A stretch of DNA of 64,000 nt from Eublepharis macularius. Lineage: Eukaryota > Chordata > Lepidosauria > Squamata > Eublepharidae. The first letter of the stretch is position 1. Each line of letters starts with the position of its first letter. Below the pieces are notes generated by a model. The model was not told the DNA's origin and did not search any database. It saw nothing but the letters and a program-made list of their open reading frames with translations. Shown in pieces: positions 1 through 11,437 of this stretch. The translations under genes were made by a program, and so were the position numbers. Where the stretch lies: assembly GCF_028583425.1 (NCBI RefSeq), contig NC_072802.1, forward strand, positions 19,973,926-20,037,925, read 5' to 3'.

Positions 1-900
1 CATCTCCATTACCTTTGTTATTAATTCTTCTTGTTGGGGGACTCTTTATTGTTTCCAATAAGATTGCCAATAAGATTGCTAATAAGATTCTAGCCGCTGT
101 TACTATATGGATTACTAAGTGTTCTTGCTCTCTCTTCATATCTGACATACAGTTTAATAAAAAAATCTCTGGTTTCAAAGGAATTGTTATCTGTAAGATA
201 TTTTGTAATAACTTATGTACCATTACCCAATATCTATGTACTTCTTTGCAGGATCATCACATATGGAAAAATGTCCCTGTACCTTCTTTACAGTTCCAAC
301 ACATATTTGACATATTTTTAAACATTTCAGCCAGTCTAACTGGTGTTAGATACCATCTATGGAACATCTTATATAAATTCTCTTTAAACACAGCAGATTT
401 AGTTATTTTAACATTTACTTTCCATATCTTATCCCACTGTACTTGGTCAATATCATTACCTAAATTCTGTATCCATAGTCTTTTACATTTCTCCACCCCA
501 TCATTTTCTTTCATTTCCATTAGGAAGATATACATTTTCTTTATCAACTTTTCATCTGAGTCACATAACAGTTTTTCAAACTCTTTCTGTTCTAGATAAA
601 AGCTCCCCATTTTTAAATCTTTATTGTATCTGGATTCAATCTGCACTCTTGACCACCAGTCTAAATTAACATCTTGGTTTTGTAATTCTTCTTTCGTTTT
701 TAGTAGTCCTTTATCATCTAGCAACTCTTTATATCTAATAATTTTACTTGCCGAACATACATTTGGTTGAGTGAATACTTCTAATGGGGAGACCCATTCA
801 GGGGTCTTCTCATATATTTGCGGTGCAATTTTTTTCATCAGTGCAGCTCTGCTAATGAAAAAGGCAAAACCAATAATTTTATCTCTTCCTCTTCTCCACC
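1..900 (-). mobile_element. L1 LINE fragment, ORF2 C-terminal region
   Basis: Read on the minus strand, an open frame of about 210 residues (257 to about 890) carries hallmarks of the part of L1 ORF2p after the reverse transcriptase: EKTPEWVSPLEV, then LYKMFHRWYLTPVRLAEMF, then a CW-x2-C-x6-FFHM cysteine motif. The fragment lacks the endonuclease and reverse transcriptase, so it is 5'-truncated near 900, as most L1 insertions are. The 3' end lies beyond the left edge of the window. Non-functional LINE relic. The residues upstream of about 890 in this frame do not look like L1. Confidence 0.85.
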
Positions 901-1475
901 GTAGCCTTCTGACCCATGTGATTATTAGTCCACATGGATTTTGCAACTCTGGGAATGAACTTTCCCATGGTTGGAAAGGATTGTGGGGGTATTTTTAAGG
1001 ACATTGGACTGTGGCAACAATTTGGATTGGGACCACCATGCTGGAACAGGCAGGCTCATTCTTGTTCTCAGTTTTCCTGATCCCAGCCCCCCCCCATTTG
1101 CTCTACAGGGATCTATACAGGTATTATAGAGACACCTGACCATTAACTCCTGTAGGGCAAACAGCATCTCTGAGGGGAGAGTTTTACGTTGGGAAAAATG
1201 CCATTGAGAGAAAGGTTAAATTGTCCTCCTCCAGTGCCACAGCCGCGGTTCTAATCACCTACCCTTTGCTGATTTTAGCATTTTCAAAACTGCAGATCTT
1301 TATCAGTGGGGTAGAGTGTTGGAATAGGCCTGGAGAGACCCAGGTATAAGTCCTTACTTGCCGTGAAGTTAACTCAATGACCTTGGTACAGTAATTCTCT
1401 CTGAACCTAACCTGCTTCATAGAGTGTTGTGAGAATAAAATTGGGTAGAACGATGTCGCTCAAATTGCCTTAGAG
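901..1475. other. intergenic, nothing recognised
   Basis: No gene or interspersed repeat was recognised. There is a short C-run near 1085. Small open frames here lack any familiar motif. Confidence 0.5.
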
Positions 1476-1858
1476 CAGCAATGGCAAACCTATGGCATGC
1501 GTGCCACAGCTGGCACACAGAGTCCTCTCTGTGGGCACGCGAGACATAATTATTTAAAAAGTTCATATAAATTACCTGGCTTCAGGCTATGTGTACAATG
1601 TATTACTATAATATTTTTTTTTCATTTAGTAGAGTTGATTTTTTTTTTCAATCAAAAACTGTATCATTGAAAACTCTGTTATTGTGTTTTTCTTTTAAGA
1701 CAAAAGATATTAATTAGTTCGGACAACTGTATGAGTTGTTTTATCTAAACTAAAACCTCAGTATTCAGGTTTAATTGCAGTGCTGGCACTTTGAAATAAA
1801 TAAGTGGGTTTTGTGTTGCAGTTTGGGCGCTCGGGCTCAAAAAGGTTCGCCATCACTG
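1476..1858. mobile_element. non-autonomous hAT element (CAGNGATGGCGAACCT type)
   Basis: The ends are CAGCAATGGCAAACCTATGG and GGTTCGCCATCACTG, which are inverted repeats of each other. The element is flanked by a perfect 8-bp duplication, CCTTAGAG, at 1468-1475 and 1859-1866; eight bases is the hAT signature. The interior (383 bp in all) is AT-rich and has no transposase frame, so it was moved in trans. The ends resemble the Charlie-like CAG-TGATGGCGAACC families known from many vertebrates. Confidence 0.88.
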
Positions 1859-1866
1859 CCTTAGAG

Positions 1867-3060
1867 GAAGGGCAGGATAATAATGCAATAAAATGAACTG
1901 TCATAGACTTCTCAGATTATATAGAATTTGGCCCTCAACTTACCCCTTTAAAATAACAATTGAAAAAGAGAAAAAAAATCACTGACACTAATGAGACTGA
2001 ATCATCATAAGCATATAAAATTAGTGTTTGGGAGAAATTTTGCACATTTGGGATTTATCTAGGTTTTCTTACCTGGGAAGCCTATGCTTTATCTAGGTTT
2101 CTTTATCTAGTCCTTCTCTTAAAGGACTAGTACACTGCACAAAGGCTTTCTGTTTTAACAGTGAATTTCATTGTAATTAAATAACTTTAAAAGGTTGCAA
2201 ATTTATTATGCAGTGTTCTAGTTATTTTAAGCATACTGTGAAGTAACGTGTACAATTTATGAGTTATAGTTAAAACTTAGCTGTAATAAAGTAAACCAAA
2301 TACTTTGTTGCACTCAGCTTTATAAATCAATGTATCAATCATTGTTCCCATATGAATCAGAACTGAACCATTTCCACAAGTGTGCTGCACTAGTTGCTCG
2401 CCCTTTATGGACTTTAACTAGAACAGAAAAATTCAAGCCATAGCAAAACCCAAATTGTAAGTAAACAAAAAATTGGTTTGACTCCCAGGGCTTCAATCTA
2501 CTGAACTATAAGAAAACAATAGTATAGCATCTGCAGAGGAAGATACAAATGTAAGATTCATTTTGTACCATGACTAGGCACATGGGCCCTCATGCTTCTT
2601 TTCCCCACCACCACCACCAAAGGCCACTTTCTATTCAGATTTTCTGTGGTGGCTTCTAGGATATCCTTTAAGCTAACTAGTTTCTTTTGCCTAACTCTTA
2701 GTATTAAACAAGTGGGCCTTGTACTCCTCCCACTACTTCCTCTGTCCCTTCCCTAGCAGTCTACATAGCCTCTCCCCTTTTCCTGCTTCCTTTCCCCCCA
2801 CCTAACAGCCAGCCTACCTTTATCTTCTCCCCTGTCTTTCGCTTTCTTTTTTCCTCCCATGATAGCCTCTCTCTGGCCAAGTTGAGTAGTAATTGCTGGG
2901 TTCAGCCCAGTTGCATGGTAGCTGCAGGACCTGGCTTGGAAGGCTCAGTAATAGTGTTGTAGTTGCCTAGCAACATCCAAAATGATGATGGAGCTCAGTG
3001 ATCAATCTTTTCTTAAATTTACAGATGTTATTTCTATTATTTTCAAAACTGCAGGAGATA
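1867..3060. other. intergenic, nothing recognised
   Basis: Mostly AT-rich unique-looking sequence with a pyrimidine-rich tract at about 2720-2860 and a CCA-repeat near 2610. No coding exon or known repeat was recognised. Confidence 0.5.
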
Positions 3061-3362
3061 GGGTTGCCAGATCCTGGGGGAGGGGCAAACTGGGGGATAG
3101 GGGGCACGGGGGGAGTTGCACAGGGGGAACTTACCTTGACATGGGGGGAGCATTCCATGTTGTGCCAGAAATGACAACACTTCTGGTGCAACGTGGGCAT
3201 GTGCATGGGCGCTCAGGAGCTTGTGGGAGAGCACTTTGCCCCCAGCACCCCATCCCCACATCTGTCTTCCCCTCACCAGCCAGATGAGAAGGGGGAGCAG
3301 AGCCTGGGGGCGAGGATCTCCTGCTCCCACTGAGGGAGTGGCAAGGCGAGCAGGAGAGCTTT
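3061..3362. repeat. G-rich dispersed repeat, unclassified
   Basis: Begins AGGGTTGCCAG and continues with G-runs. The same opening occurs at 61994 in this window followed by a similar layout, so I treat it as a dispersed family. Class not determined. The small open frames over it are low-complexity. Confidence 0.4.
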
Positions 3363-3546
3363 CTAGGGACAGATGGGGGAGTGTTTCTCTACAAACATGA
3401 AAGGAACTCCCAGGTTTTCAGAAAAACCTGAAATCTAAAAACACACACACCCCACACACCAATGTATTATGTTTTAGATTTCAGGTTATTCTGAAAACCT
3501 GGGAGTTCCTTCAGATTTGTAGAGAAATCTGCCCATTTGTCCCTAG
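3363..3546. mobile_element. palindromic MITE, CTAGGGACA ends
   Basis: Two arms of about 75 bases face each other. The left arm runs CTAGGGACAGATGGG, then AACTCCCAGGTTTTCAG; the right arm is its inverted copy ending CCCATTTGTCCCTAG. A short CA-rich spacer (about 3440-3462) separates the arms. The flanks read TA or CTAG on both sides, but because the tips are self-complementary the target duplication cannot be fixed. No coding capacity. Confidence 0.75.
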
Positions 3547-3718
3547 CTCCATTTTGTGAACCCATTAGTCCACACTCTTGCTAGAAAAAAGTCAGCAATA
3601 CATAAAAAGTAATACATAAACAAATAATACCTACAATAAGTTTATAACATTGTTAATAGTGGTGAAATTGTTTTTAAAAAGCTTGGCCACACTGTGTGGC
3701 CTGATTCAGAATTAAAGG
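3547..3718. other. short AT-rich intergenic segment
   Basis: Nothing recognised. Its last eight bases, ATTAAAGG, are the left target duplication of the next element. Confidence 0.5.
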
Positions 3719-3978
3719 CAGGGCTTTTTTTCAGGGGGAACGTGGGGGAACGGAGTTCTGGAACCTCTTGAAAATGGTCACATGGCTGGTGGCCCCGCCC
3801 CCTGATCTCCAGACAGAGGGGAGTTTAGATTGCCCTCCGTGCTGCTGAGCGGCGTGGAGGGCAATCTCAACTCCCCTCTGTCTGGAGATCAGGGGGCAGG
3901 CCCACCGGCCATGTGACCATTTTCTCCGAGGGCAACCCACTGAGTTCCACCACCTCTTTTCCCAGAAAAAAAGCCCTA
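3719..3978 (+). mobile_element. hAT-type palindromic MITE (family M1), copy 1
   Basis: First of thirteen copies of one family in this window. The ends are CAGGGCTTTTTTTC and GAAAAAAAGCCCT(G). Inner arms carry GGTCACATGGCTGGTGGCC and its inverse, so nearly the whole element can fold into one hairpin; the short loop differs between copies. The flanks carry a perfect 8-bp duplication, ATTAAAGG, which with CAGGG tips indicates the hAT superfamily. No open frame encodes transposase. The sense assigned here (T-run followed by CAG) is arbitrary. Confidence 0.9.
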
Positions 3979-4060
3979 ATTAAAGGTAAAGGCAAAGGTA
4001 GTCCCCTGTGCAAGCACCGAGTCATTACTGACCCATGGGGGGGACATTGCATTAAGCAAT
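3979..4060 (-). mobile_element. SINE 3'-tail fragment (Sauria-like)
   Basis: The sequence AAAGGTAGTCCCCTGTGCAA and the following GTCATTACTGACCCATGGGG resemble, in inverse orientation, the 3' region of a tRNA-headed squamate SINE. The tRNA-like head is absent, so this is a truncated piece. Family assignment is from memory of the consensus and is uncertain. Confidence 0.5.
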
Positions 4061-5260
4061 GACATAATTACGAGACAAATTTTGCACTGTTTTTTTTTTT
4101 AACAGTACATTGGAAAGAATCCCCCCCCCCCTCAATTGTTGGTACCTCTTAAGATCCATCATGAAGCGTTCACACATTTTTTGTTGGCATTAAGAGAAAA
4201 GGAATCTTTAAACTTTGGTGGCATTTCAGTCAATTCGAAACCTAGACTTATGATCCAACATTTCTCTTCTAAAGCAGATCTTCAGCCAAATATGTAGAGA
4301 GACTATTAGTAGATAAATCCACTGTCAGAAACAGGATTACAGCAGGTTTGGCAAACGCTAGGTAACAACATTCCAACACTGCAGAGTTGCATGTTTCTGA
4401 CTTTAGTTGACTTCGTTGTAACTCTGCTTAGGATTGCCCTGTAATTCTACTAGAAAGATATCAAACAGTTATTTGGTATTAACAGATGATACTCCATACT
4501 GAGATATGCCTTGTAGAAGAATTTTGAGGATAATGATGACAATTTTGGTGCAGATGTAGTTACCCCAAACTAGAGCAGTCTATTGTACACTGTTCCTTTA
4601 ATGCTAGTTCCCTTCTGGCAGATGTGCACAACTGTGTGGGCCAGGGTAGACTCTGATTGGAACTAATTAGACCATATCGTTAAAGTATATTATATCATCA
4701 GGCCCTACCCTCTGAGTTCCAGGGTTTGGGATGCTGGGAATTTGACATGACTATTTGTCATCACGATGCATGAAAGCAATCATTACAGTTGGGTACATCA
4801 CAGCCAGAACCAGAGTAAGAAAGAGTGGCAGACAAAGCAGGCCTCAAATGTCACATGAGGAACCTGCTGGCATATCCAGTAGCAACAGAAGGGGAGCTGA
4901 AGCAAGATGGATATCCAAGACCTAAGCCAAACACACACACTGTTTGGAAAAGGGGTGGCGCATTCATGCTTGGAGTTCTAGCACAGCTCCATCCTCTGCA
5001 CCAAGCCTTTACTTTTGTAAAGTGATTGAGTGATGGAGGGGGGAGAGTAGCTGGCTATTTCTTATTGCATGACTTCAGCAGGAGTAATATTGTTTTTCTT
5101 CTTCCATGGGGTTGGGGTTGTTTCCAGGCACTGGGTCCTATAGGTCCTTCTCACTCCATGTCATCACTGCCACCCACCTGCCCCATTTCCATCTCTTGCC
5201 TATCATAATGGCAGGCCTAGCATGCCCTCATTAGCCACCTCTCAGCCTCTGATAAACATA
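4061..5260. other. intergenic, one short MITE remnant
   Basis: Mostly unique-looking. At 4397-4443 there is one arm of the CAGTGCAATCCTAAGCAGAG palindrome family (seen inverted as CTCTGCTTAGGATTGCCCTG), whose better copies are at 32439 and 35599. Short T- and C-runs occur near 4090 and 4123. No exon recognised. Confidence 0.5.
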
Positions 5261-5300
5261 CAGTGCAATCCTAAGCAAAGTTGTTCTAAGGACTACACTG
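5261..5300. mobile_element. internally deleted TTA-flanked palindrome
   Basis: CAGTGCAATCCTAAGCAAAG at the left and CACTG at the right, followed by TTA, match the ends of the 88-bp palindrome at 35599, but most of the right arm is missing. Confidence 0.5.
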
Positions 5301-5743
5301 TTATTTATTTTATTTTACTTTATTTATACCTCACCTTTCTCCCAATAGGGAGGCAAAGCAGATTACATCATTCTTCTCTCCTCCACTTTTTCCTTACAAC
5401 AATCCTGTGAGGTAGGTTAGGCTGAGAGTATGTGACTGGTCCAAGGTCACCCAGCAAGCTTCTATGGCAGAGTGGGGAACTGAACGTAGGCTGCCCAGAT
5501 TCAAGTCTGTCATTCTAACCACCAGGGCTTTTTTTCAGCAGGAACGCAGTGGAACGGAGTTCCAGAACCTCTTGAAAATGGTCGGCCGCTCGGCGGCACG
5601 GAGGGCAATCTAAACTCCCCTCTGTCTGGCGATCAGAGGGCAGGGCCACCAGCCATGTGACCATTTTCTCCAAGGGCAACCCACTGAGTTCCACCACCTC
5701 TTTTCCCAGAAAAAAAGCCCTGCTAACCACTAAATCACATTGA
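5301..5743 (-). mobile_element. tRNA-derived SINE, interrupted by MITE copy 2
   Basis: Minus-strand SINE. An AT-rich tail lies at the left (about 5301-5330). The characteristic body includes CCTGTGAGGTAGGTTAGGCT and GGTCACCCAGCAAGCTTC, and a tRNA-like head lies at the right. The MITE at 5523-5722 entered the head within CTAACCAC. The same SINE body recurs at 11438, 24801, 26392, 27829 and 57393. Confidence 0.85.
5523..5722 (+). mobile_element. M1 MITE, copy 2 (short form)
   Basis: 200 bp, with one inner arm shortened compared with the 260-bp form. A perfect 8-bp duplication, CTAACCAC, flanks it. It lies inside a SINE, so it is younger than that SINE. Confidence 0.92.
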
Positions 5744-6775
5744 GAAAAGTGTGGTGAGCTATTCACACAGGAGCTTCTGAGCTGTTGTAGGAAATGAAAC
5801 TATCGTGAGAGTCTGAGAACAAGAGGTTATCCCATGAGTTGTTCCTTCTCCACAACTTGCCTAAGAGCTGCCACATGTATTCTGTGGCACCCAACTTCCC
5901 CAACACTGCTGACCTATACCTGTGTTGCAATTGCCACCACTATTTTTCTTCGTGGGTTGTTCAGCATCTGTAAGGGTTGAAAGGCAGCAAGGTGAAGGAA
6001 GAGTGAGAAAGGGAGAAAAAAAAGATGGATGTTAAGAAAGAAAGAAAAATAAAAAGAAGTTATTCCCATATTTCGGGTTGAAGTCCATGGCCCCACAGAA
6101 CTTAAACAATGCGTGCTGGTAATTCCAACACAAGGAACTGATGGGAACACTGCTGCACATATAGGAGCACAGCCAGTTACAAAACAGACAAAACTATATA
6201 GAACTGTATAAAACGGGTAAAACTATACAGGGCCCAGAGTGTTACCTTCTCTTGCCAAGCCTTCCTAACTTATCAGTATTAAAGCATACTATAATAACTG
6301 TGTAGTTAAAGTGTTGGGCTGTAATGTGAAAGTTTGCCTCACAGGCCTGGGCTGAGGTGTAAGGAGGACCAGAAAACAGAGCAGCTTTCTGCAAATGTCT
6401 GGAGCATGGCACCAGAGAGGTTTCTTATCCCACTATACTCTCCAGGCTGATGAACTTGTCTTGCAGCTTCCTGCATTAATATAATTGTCTGGGCTTCAGA
6501 ATTAATGAAGATCGTTGGAGTATATTGATTTAAAACCCTTCCCTCTCACCCATCCTGAGATGTTTCTCCTATAAGCTGCGATTTTTTTTTACCTGTAAAA
6601 TTGTGAAACGAAGGTATCCAGTAACAGACTGTGTTTATGTATATCTGTGTTTTCATGTATATCTAGCAGTGAAAAATTACAATGGATGTCAACTGTAGGC
6701 AGGTATACTTATATTTCCAGGGTCGGCGAGTTTATCATACGAGTGTAGACTCTGGCTTGTTTGACAGCTGCAAAC
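5744..6775. other. intergenic, nothing recognised
   Basis: Unique-looking sequence with an A/G-rich stretch at about 5995-6060. No conserved exon, repeat or RNA gene was recognised. Confidence 0.5.
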
Positions 6776-7170
6776 TAAAAGCGAAACTACATGAGACAAA
6801 TTACATGAGGACGCTCAAGTGAAGGGAGACGCAATGTTAGCTGGTAAGTGTGGTTTGAATTTCACCTCTCTCTACAGATCGCTCCTCAGAGGGTTTGTTA
6901 ATCTCATCTCTCTACAGGGCTGGCAAAGATATTTCCTCAGGGTTTATTAATAACTGACTGAGCCTTTTGGGAGGCAAAGAGGAAATTAACAAACCATCCC
7001 AAGAGAGATCTTTGCTGTTCTATAGAGAGGTGAAATTAACAAACCCTCTGAGGAGCAATCTAGCCGGCTCTGTAGAGAGAGGTGAAATTCAAACTACGCG
7101 TCCCGGCTAACATTGCATCTCCTTTCACTTGACAGCCCCTGTGTTGTTCGTCGCATGTGGTTTAGCTTTA
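6776..7170. mobile_element. TNA-flanked palindromic DNA element, long core
   Basis: Left end AAAGCGAAACTACATGAG faces an inverted right end (CATGTGGTTTAGCTTT), and the arms remain complementary inward over about 170 bases: AGGTGAAATTCAAACTACG near 7080-7098 pairs with the region near 6855. The tips are TAA on the left and TTA on the right. Another arm of the same core is at 33055-33230. No transposase frame. A 3-bp target site would fit a PIF/Harbinger-like element, but this is inference. Confidence 0.72.
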
Positions 7171-7648
7171 CGGGTCTCTCTAGACATGCAGGTTTTTAAA
7201 GAGTTCGGTCCGGATTCCCCAGACCCAACTTGGGTTCCTGAAGCCACACAGCAGCAGTGGAGAATGGCTGTTGAAAAATAAAGGAGAGCCCAATCAGCCT
7301 CAAAACACCTCAGCAGGAGGAGGCAGGGCTTCTGCCTCCCTCCCAAACCATTTCCTGTGTCAAAATAGCACAGGGAGAGGCTGTTTCCCTGTTTTTACTG
7401 CTCCACATGCACAGAATACTCCACGTGGAAAAGCAAAAATGCAGGCACACACACATCCTGTTCGTTTGCAGAAAAACAGATTGATGGGGGATGGAGGAGC
7501 AGTGGCATGCTGAGGCTGTTTGGGCTCTCCTTTATTTTTTAAAGACTCATTTATTTTTTAACTTCTCCTTGGCTGTGGGAACCCAAGTTGGGTCTGGGGA
7601 AGCCAGATCCAGCTCTTTAAAATCCTGCACGTCAATAGAGAGACCCTG
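7171..7648. mobile_element. second palindromic DNA element, abutting the first
   Basis: The left arm reads GGGTCTCTCTAGAC, later CCCCAGACCCAACTTGGGTT and AAATAAAGGAGAGCCC. The right arm carries the inverse of each in reverse order and ends AGAGAGACCCTG. The loop spans about 7290-7510. It starts directly where the previous palindrome stops, with no intervening base. No clear target duplication is visible. No coding capacity. Confidence 0.7.
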
Positions 7649-8126
7649 ATTGTTGCTCTATTCAGTCATCGGCAGAGTCAAGTGCTGTGATGTCATGGAA
7701 AGTTTAGAAAAATTCTCATTGCAAAATTGTATGTAGTTTGTGAACTAAAGGCAAACCTTAAGTGGTGTGTTCCGAATCTGAAAGAATTTGGCATCATAAG
7801 ATAGCAACGCCAGTGTTTGTTTTATGTTGCAATCATAGTGTTTGCAGCGAAAAGGAGAGGTACATGTGGGAAATGTGTAATAAATATCCAGTAACTGGAG
7901 TTAGGAAGAGAGGCCAGTCTCCTGAGGGGCAGGGGCAGGTCTTTAGTGGTGGGCACAAGTCAGCACTATTGCCAATTTTCTACTGCTTTCAGTGGCCACC
8001 GAGCTTATCATGTATGTGTTTGATTTTTATATAAAATTTTTATATAAAAATGCCACCAATTGAACTTCTTGAATGCCATGAAATTTTCTTCTCTGCCCAT
8101 GAATGTGTGCATGGGCATGTATCTCA
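7649..8126. other. intergenic, nothing recognised
   Basis: No repeat or exon recognised. Confidence 0.5.
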
Positions 8127-8134
8127 TGTATATA

Positions 8135-8171
<37 letters not shown>

Positions 8172-8275
8172 GTATGTATGTGTATGTGTATATCTGTATG
8201 TGTATACACACACACGTGCTCATATGTATATGTATACATGCGAACACACACACACATGTGTGTGTGTGTTTGAAG
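8127..8275. repeat. TG/TATG/CA compound microsatellite
   Basis: Runs of TATGTG and GTATGT change into CACACA and back to TGTGTG. Several overlapping open frames on both strands exist only because the repeat lacks stop codons. Confidence 0.95.
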
Positions 8276-10794
8276 ATGTTTGTGTGCTAGCACACCTGGG
8301 TGGGAGAGACAAGGGTTATTCCTGGCAAGACACACTGGGAACAAACTGAGCTCCAGTAGTACTGTCATTGCCTCAAGGGCTTGCCTTAGCCCCTTGGCAG
8401 AGAACCAGTCCCACGTATCAAGCAAAATGTCCTAGTGTACCAATGTGTGTGCTGTGTGTTGCCTACACAGCAAGTGTGCAGTGTGTTGCTTACTTGCCAT
8501 TGTATCTAGTGATCAGCTGATTGCTAGCAAATATCTGCTAACGGGGAATAATGCTTCATGCAATGAATGGTGGGTTCTAGACCATGAAATCTTATGCTGC
8601 AAGGTGACACAAGACTCTGTTGTTTTAACTGAAAGAGACTAATACAACTTCTTTCCCACAGGAATAGGCCACTCTATGCTGGCTACAATTTTCAGCCCAC
8701 CCACCAATTCAGCCATATAATCTTGCTCTCTGTGATCTTTCTTTTCTCTGTCAATCCATTCCTTGCTATAGAATTCTAGTTTTGAAATAGCCAGTTTGAT
8801 TTGGGAAGCAAAATAAATTGTGAAAAAGTAATAAATGCTTAACCTGATAATATAATTTGTGAACAAGGTAAATGTTGATACATGATGTATTCTCAAAGAG
8901 ACGGGATATTTTTGTTGCAGTGGATTCATGTCCCTGTCTATAGGCATGATCAGGCAGGGTCTAGTTTTTAAAAAGCTGCTGAAGGAGCTAAAAATGACCT
9001 GGTGAATAGTATTCTTGAGCTGGATCAACAATTGCAATCTACACCTTCTAGAGACTTGACTTGGGAGAGAGAGTACGCCTGCACGCATAGATGCTGAGGA
9101 TTCAGCCATTTTTATATTTAGGTTGCTCTGTAGTATTCCTGTGAGATTTGAACTAGAAATCGGAAACATTTGTTCCCAGAGTTCTTCAGATAAATTGCGA
9201 GTTCTGATTTAGAAATGGTTTATATCATCACTTCTTGGTTCAGATCATGCTGAACCAAGTTGTTCCAGTGGGGACAACACTTTTGAAGAATTGCTGAGCC
9301 ATTTTTGTAGGTTGATTTATCAAGATTTGTAAACTAGCAAAATTCCCATCAATAAGACTTGTCTGTATATTGTAAAGCCCCTGTTGAAGGAATGCATACG
9401 TGTTATATACACACATCCCCTTTGTGCTGCCTGTTAGCGTGGGCCATCCACTGTTTTGAGTGGGGGTTAAATTTGGACCACGTTGCAATGTTATCTCCAA
9501 GTACTTGAATGATATTATGGATGTAAATGGCACACAATCATTCAGTTATACAGGAGAAAACGATGCATTTGGCGTGGGACAAGTGGAGCAGTGCTAAACT
9601 TACACCCTACCCCAGGTTGCTCAGTGTATGGAACATGAAGCAGGTGCCCATCTCAATTGTGTCCTACATTCTGTGTCCCAGAAAATTCAGTGGGAGTCAT
9701 CAAGAGAAAGCCTCTACCTGCATATCCCCAGCCTTTCAGCTGAACAGGCCCACTCTGACTTTAGTGTGGTGCCTTTAAGAGTGTGGCAAAGACAGAGAGT
9801 GTTGGACACTGGTAAGTAGATAGGATCCTACTATGCTTATCTATCTAAGCATATCTGCTAAGATATCTGGCTACTTTCCTCCTCTCCCCTCCCTTCTGCT
9901 CAAGTATCTTAGATTTGTCTGTACATTAGAGCAGGCAAGGTAAAGGGACAGACAGCTGTGACATTAGAGTAAGAAAGCCAAACGGACTTATTTCCTCCCT
10001 GCAACAGAGAGTCCAGAGTGCCATGACAGATTCAGCGGTGACCGCCATAGCTGGCAAGTCTATATCAGAGCTTTCCAACTAGACCCACACATTGAGACTG
10101 GAGTTTGAGCAGATGCCATTTCTTGGCTAAGAGAGACAGCCAGGGGAGAGGAGGGCACAGGTCCTTTTCCACCTTGGCCCCAGCTGCTCAGCAGCAAGCA
10201 GGGGACCAGCTGGGCAGCAGCAGATAAGCATGGTCCCTGGCACCATGTGAGTGATGCCTGGAACCGATAGAAAGTGGGGAGGAAAAACGAAGCAGCAAAG
10301 AAGCATGACAATGAATGTGGCCACAGGCACCGAAACTATCATATGGTCCCAGTGGAGCTGTTAGGAATAAAAAGCCTGTAAATAAACAAGTAGAGAAGTC
10401 TCATTCTTTCACATTCTTTGCTCTGGGGTACAATAGAGGCTGCCACTCATGCTGCCGCTGATTGGCAGTCGCGAATGCTGACGCAAAAGCCTTATTCGCT
10501 CAGCCGTTGTAGGTGGCATCAGAAGCAAGAGAATGCTCATGCCTCTCTATTACTGTCCATAACTGGCTCCCACTTTAGACTTCCAATAGTATGGAAGTCA
10601 ATAGTATAGTCCAGGCATTCTGATGACCACTTGTTAAGAGACGAGCTCGTCCTGAGCTCATATCAGTTGTTGAAAGAGTTTCAAGCTCAAATTGGGGGGG
10701 GGGAGCGCACAGGACTATTCTGTAAGTTGGAGTGGGGTGTACTGGTTGGGATTGTCACTGATTTGCTGGCATCCATGCATTACTAGACTATGAG
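8276..10794. other. intergenic, nothing recognised
   Basis: About 2.5 kb without a recognised repeat or exon. A 176-codon minus-strand open frame (8639-9169) has no familiar motif and irregular composition; I do not call it a gene. Confidence 0.5.
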
Positions 10795-10927
10795 TGATTC
10801 CGCACACGCTGGATAATGCACTTCCAAACCTCTTTATAGATCATTTGGAACGGATTTTTTCGTGTGCGGAACAAAAAACCCACCTCAAACGATTGATAAA
10901 GTGCATTATCCAACGTGTGCGGAATCA
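10795..10927. mobile_element. small palindromic element, TGATTCCGCACACG ends
   Basis: The left end TGATTCCGCACACGCTGGAT continues into AATGCAC. The right end is the inverse, GTGCATTATCC then AACGTGTGCGGAATCA. It is 133 bp with a central unpaired part, and has two CpG-containing tips. No unambiguous target duplication. Typical of a MITE; superfamily unknown. Confidence 0.7.
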
Positions 10928-11220
10928 GCCAATCTGGAATTTCTCTGGAGGAGTTTTGTACTTAAAAGAAAAGTTTTCTTTTTTTACTAACAAGGTGAAA
11001 GATACATAAGTGTAAATATAGTGCTTTAAAAATAAGGTAGGCAGCTTGCCTGAAACATGAGGAGAATGAGGGGCAAGTCTGGCAGCTGGACTATCATTCA
11101 TTTTGGTGATATGTATGTCAGTCATTCAGATTGTAAAGCCAAGAAGAAAGCCAGGATTGCGCTGTGGATGAGGGACATGCTGTGAGTTCTCTTTAAATAC
11201 CCAGTGCTCCTTTACTCTCA

Positions 11221-11420
11221 GAGCCAAACTACAAGTAACGTCTTACACAGGTTGGACACTAGTCGGCTTCCCTCAAGTTTTGATGGGAAATGTAGGCGCC
11301 CTGGTTTTACAGCTTGGCTCTCCATTACAGCTGCAAGACCAGGATGCCTACATTTCCCATCAAAACTTGAGGGAAGCTGACTAGTGTCCAACCTGTGTAA
11401 GACGTCTCTTTTAGTTTGGC
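11221..11420. mobile_element. TNA-flanked palindromic MITE, core A
   Basis: Ends GAGCCAAACTACAAGTAACG and the inverse ending TAGTTTGGC. Inner arms contain CTTCCCTCAAGTTTTGATGG and its inverse, so about 180 of 200 bases can pair. TCA precedes it and TGA follows. The same core is at 18416-18649. Confidence 0.8.
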
Positions 11421-11437
11421 TGAAAGCAGTAGGAAAG

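Noticed and set aside
8008-8425. Overlapping open frames of CVCVC and THTHT type on both strands
   Set aside because: Produced by a TG/CA microsatellite.
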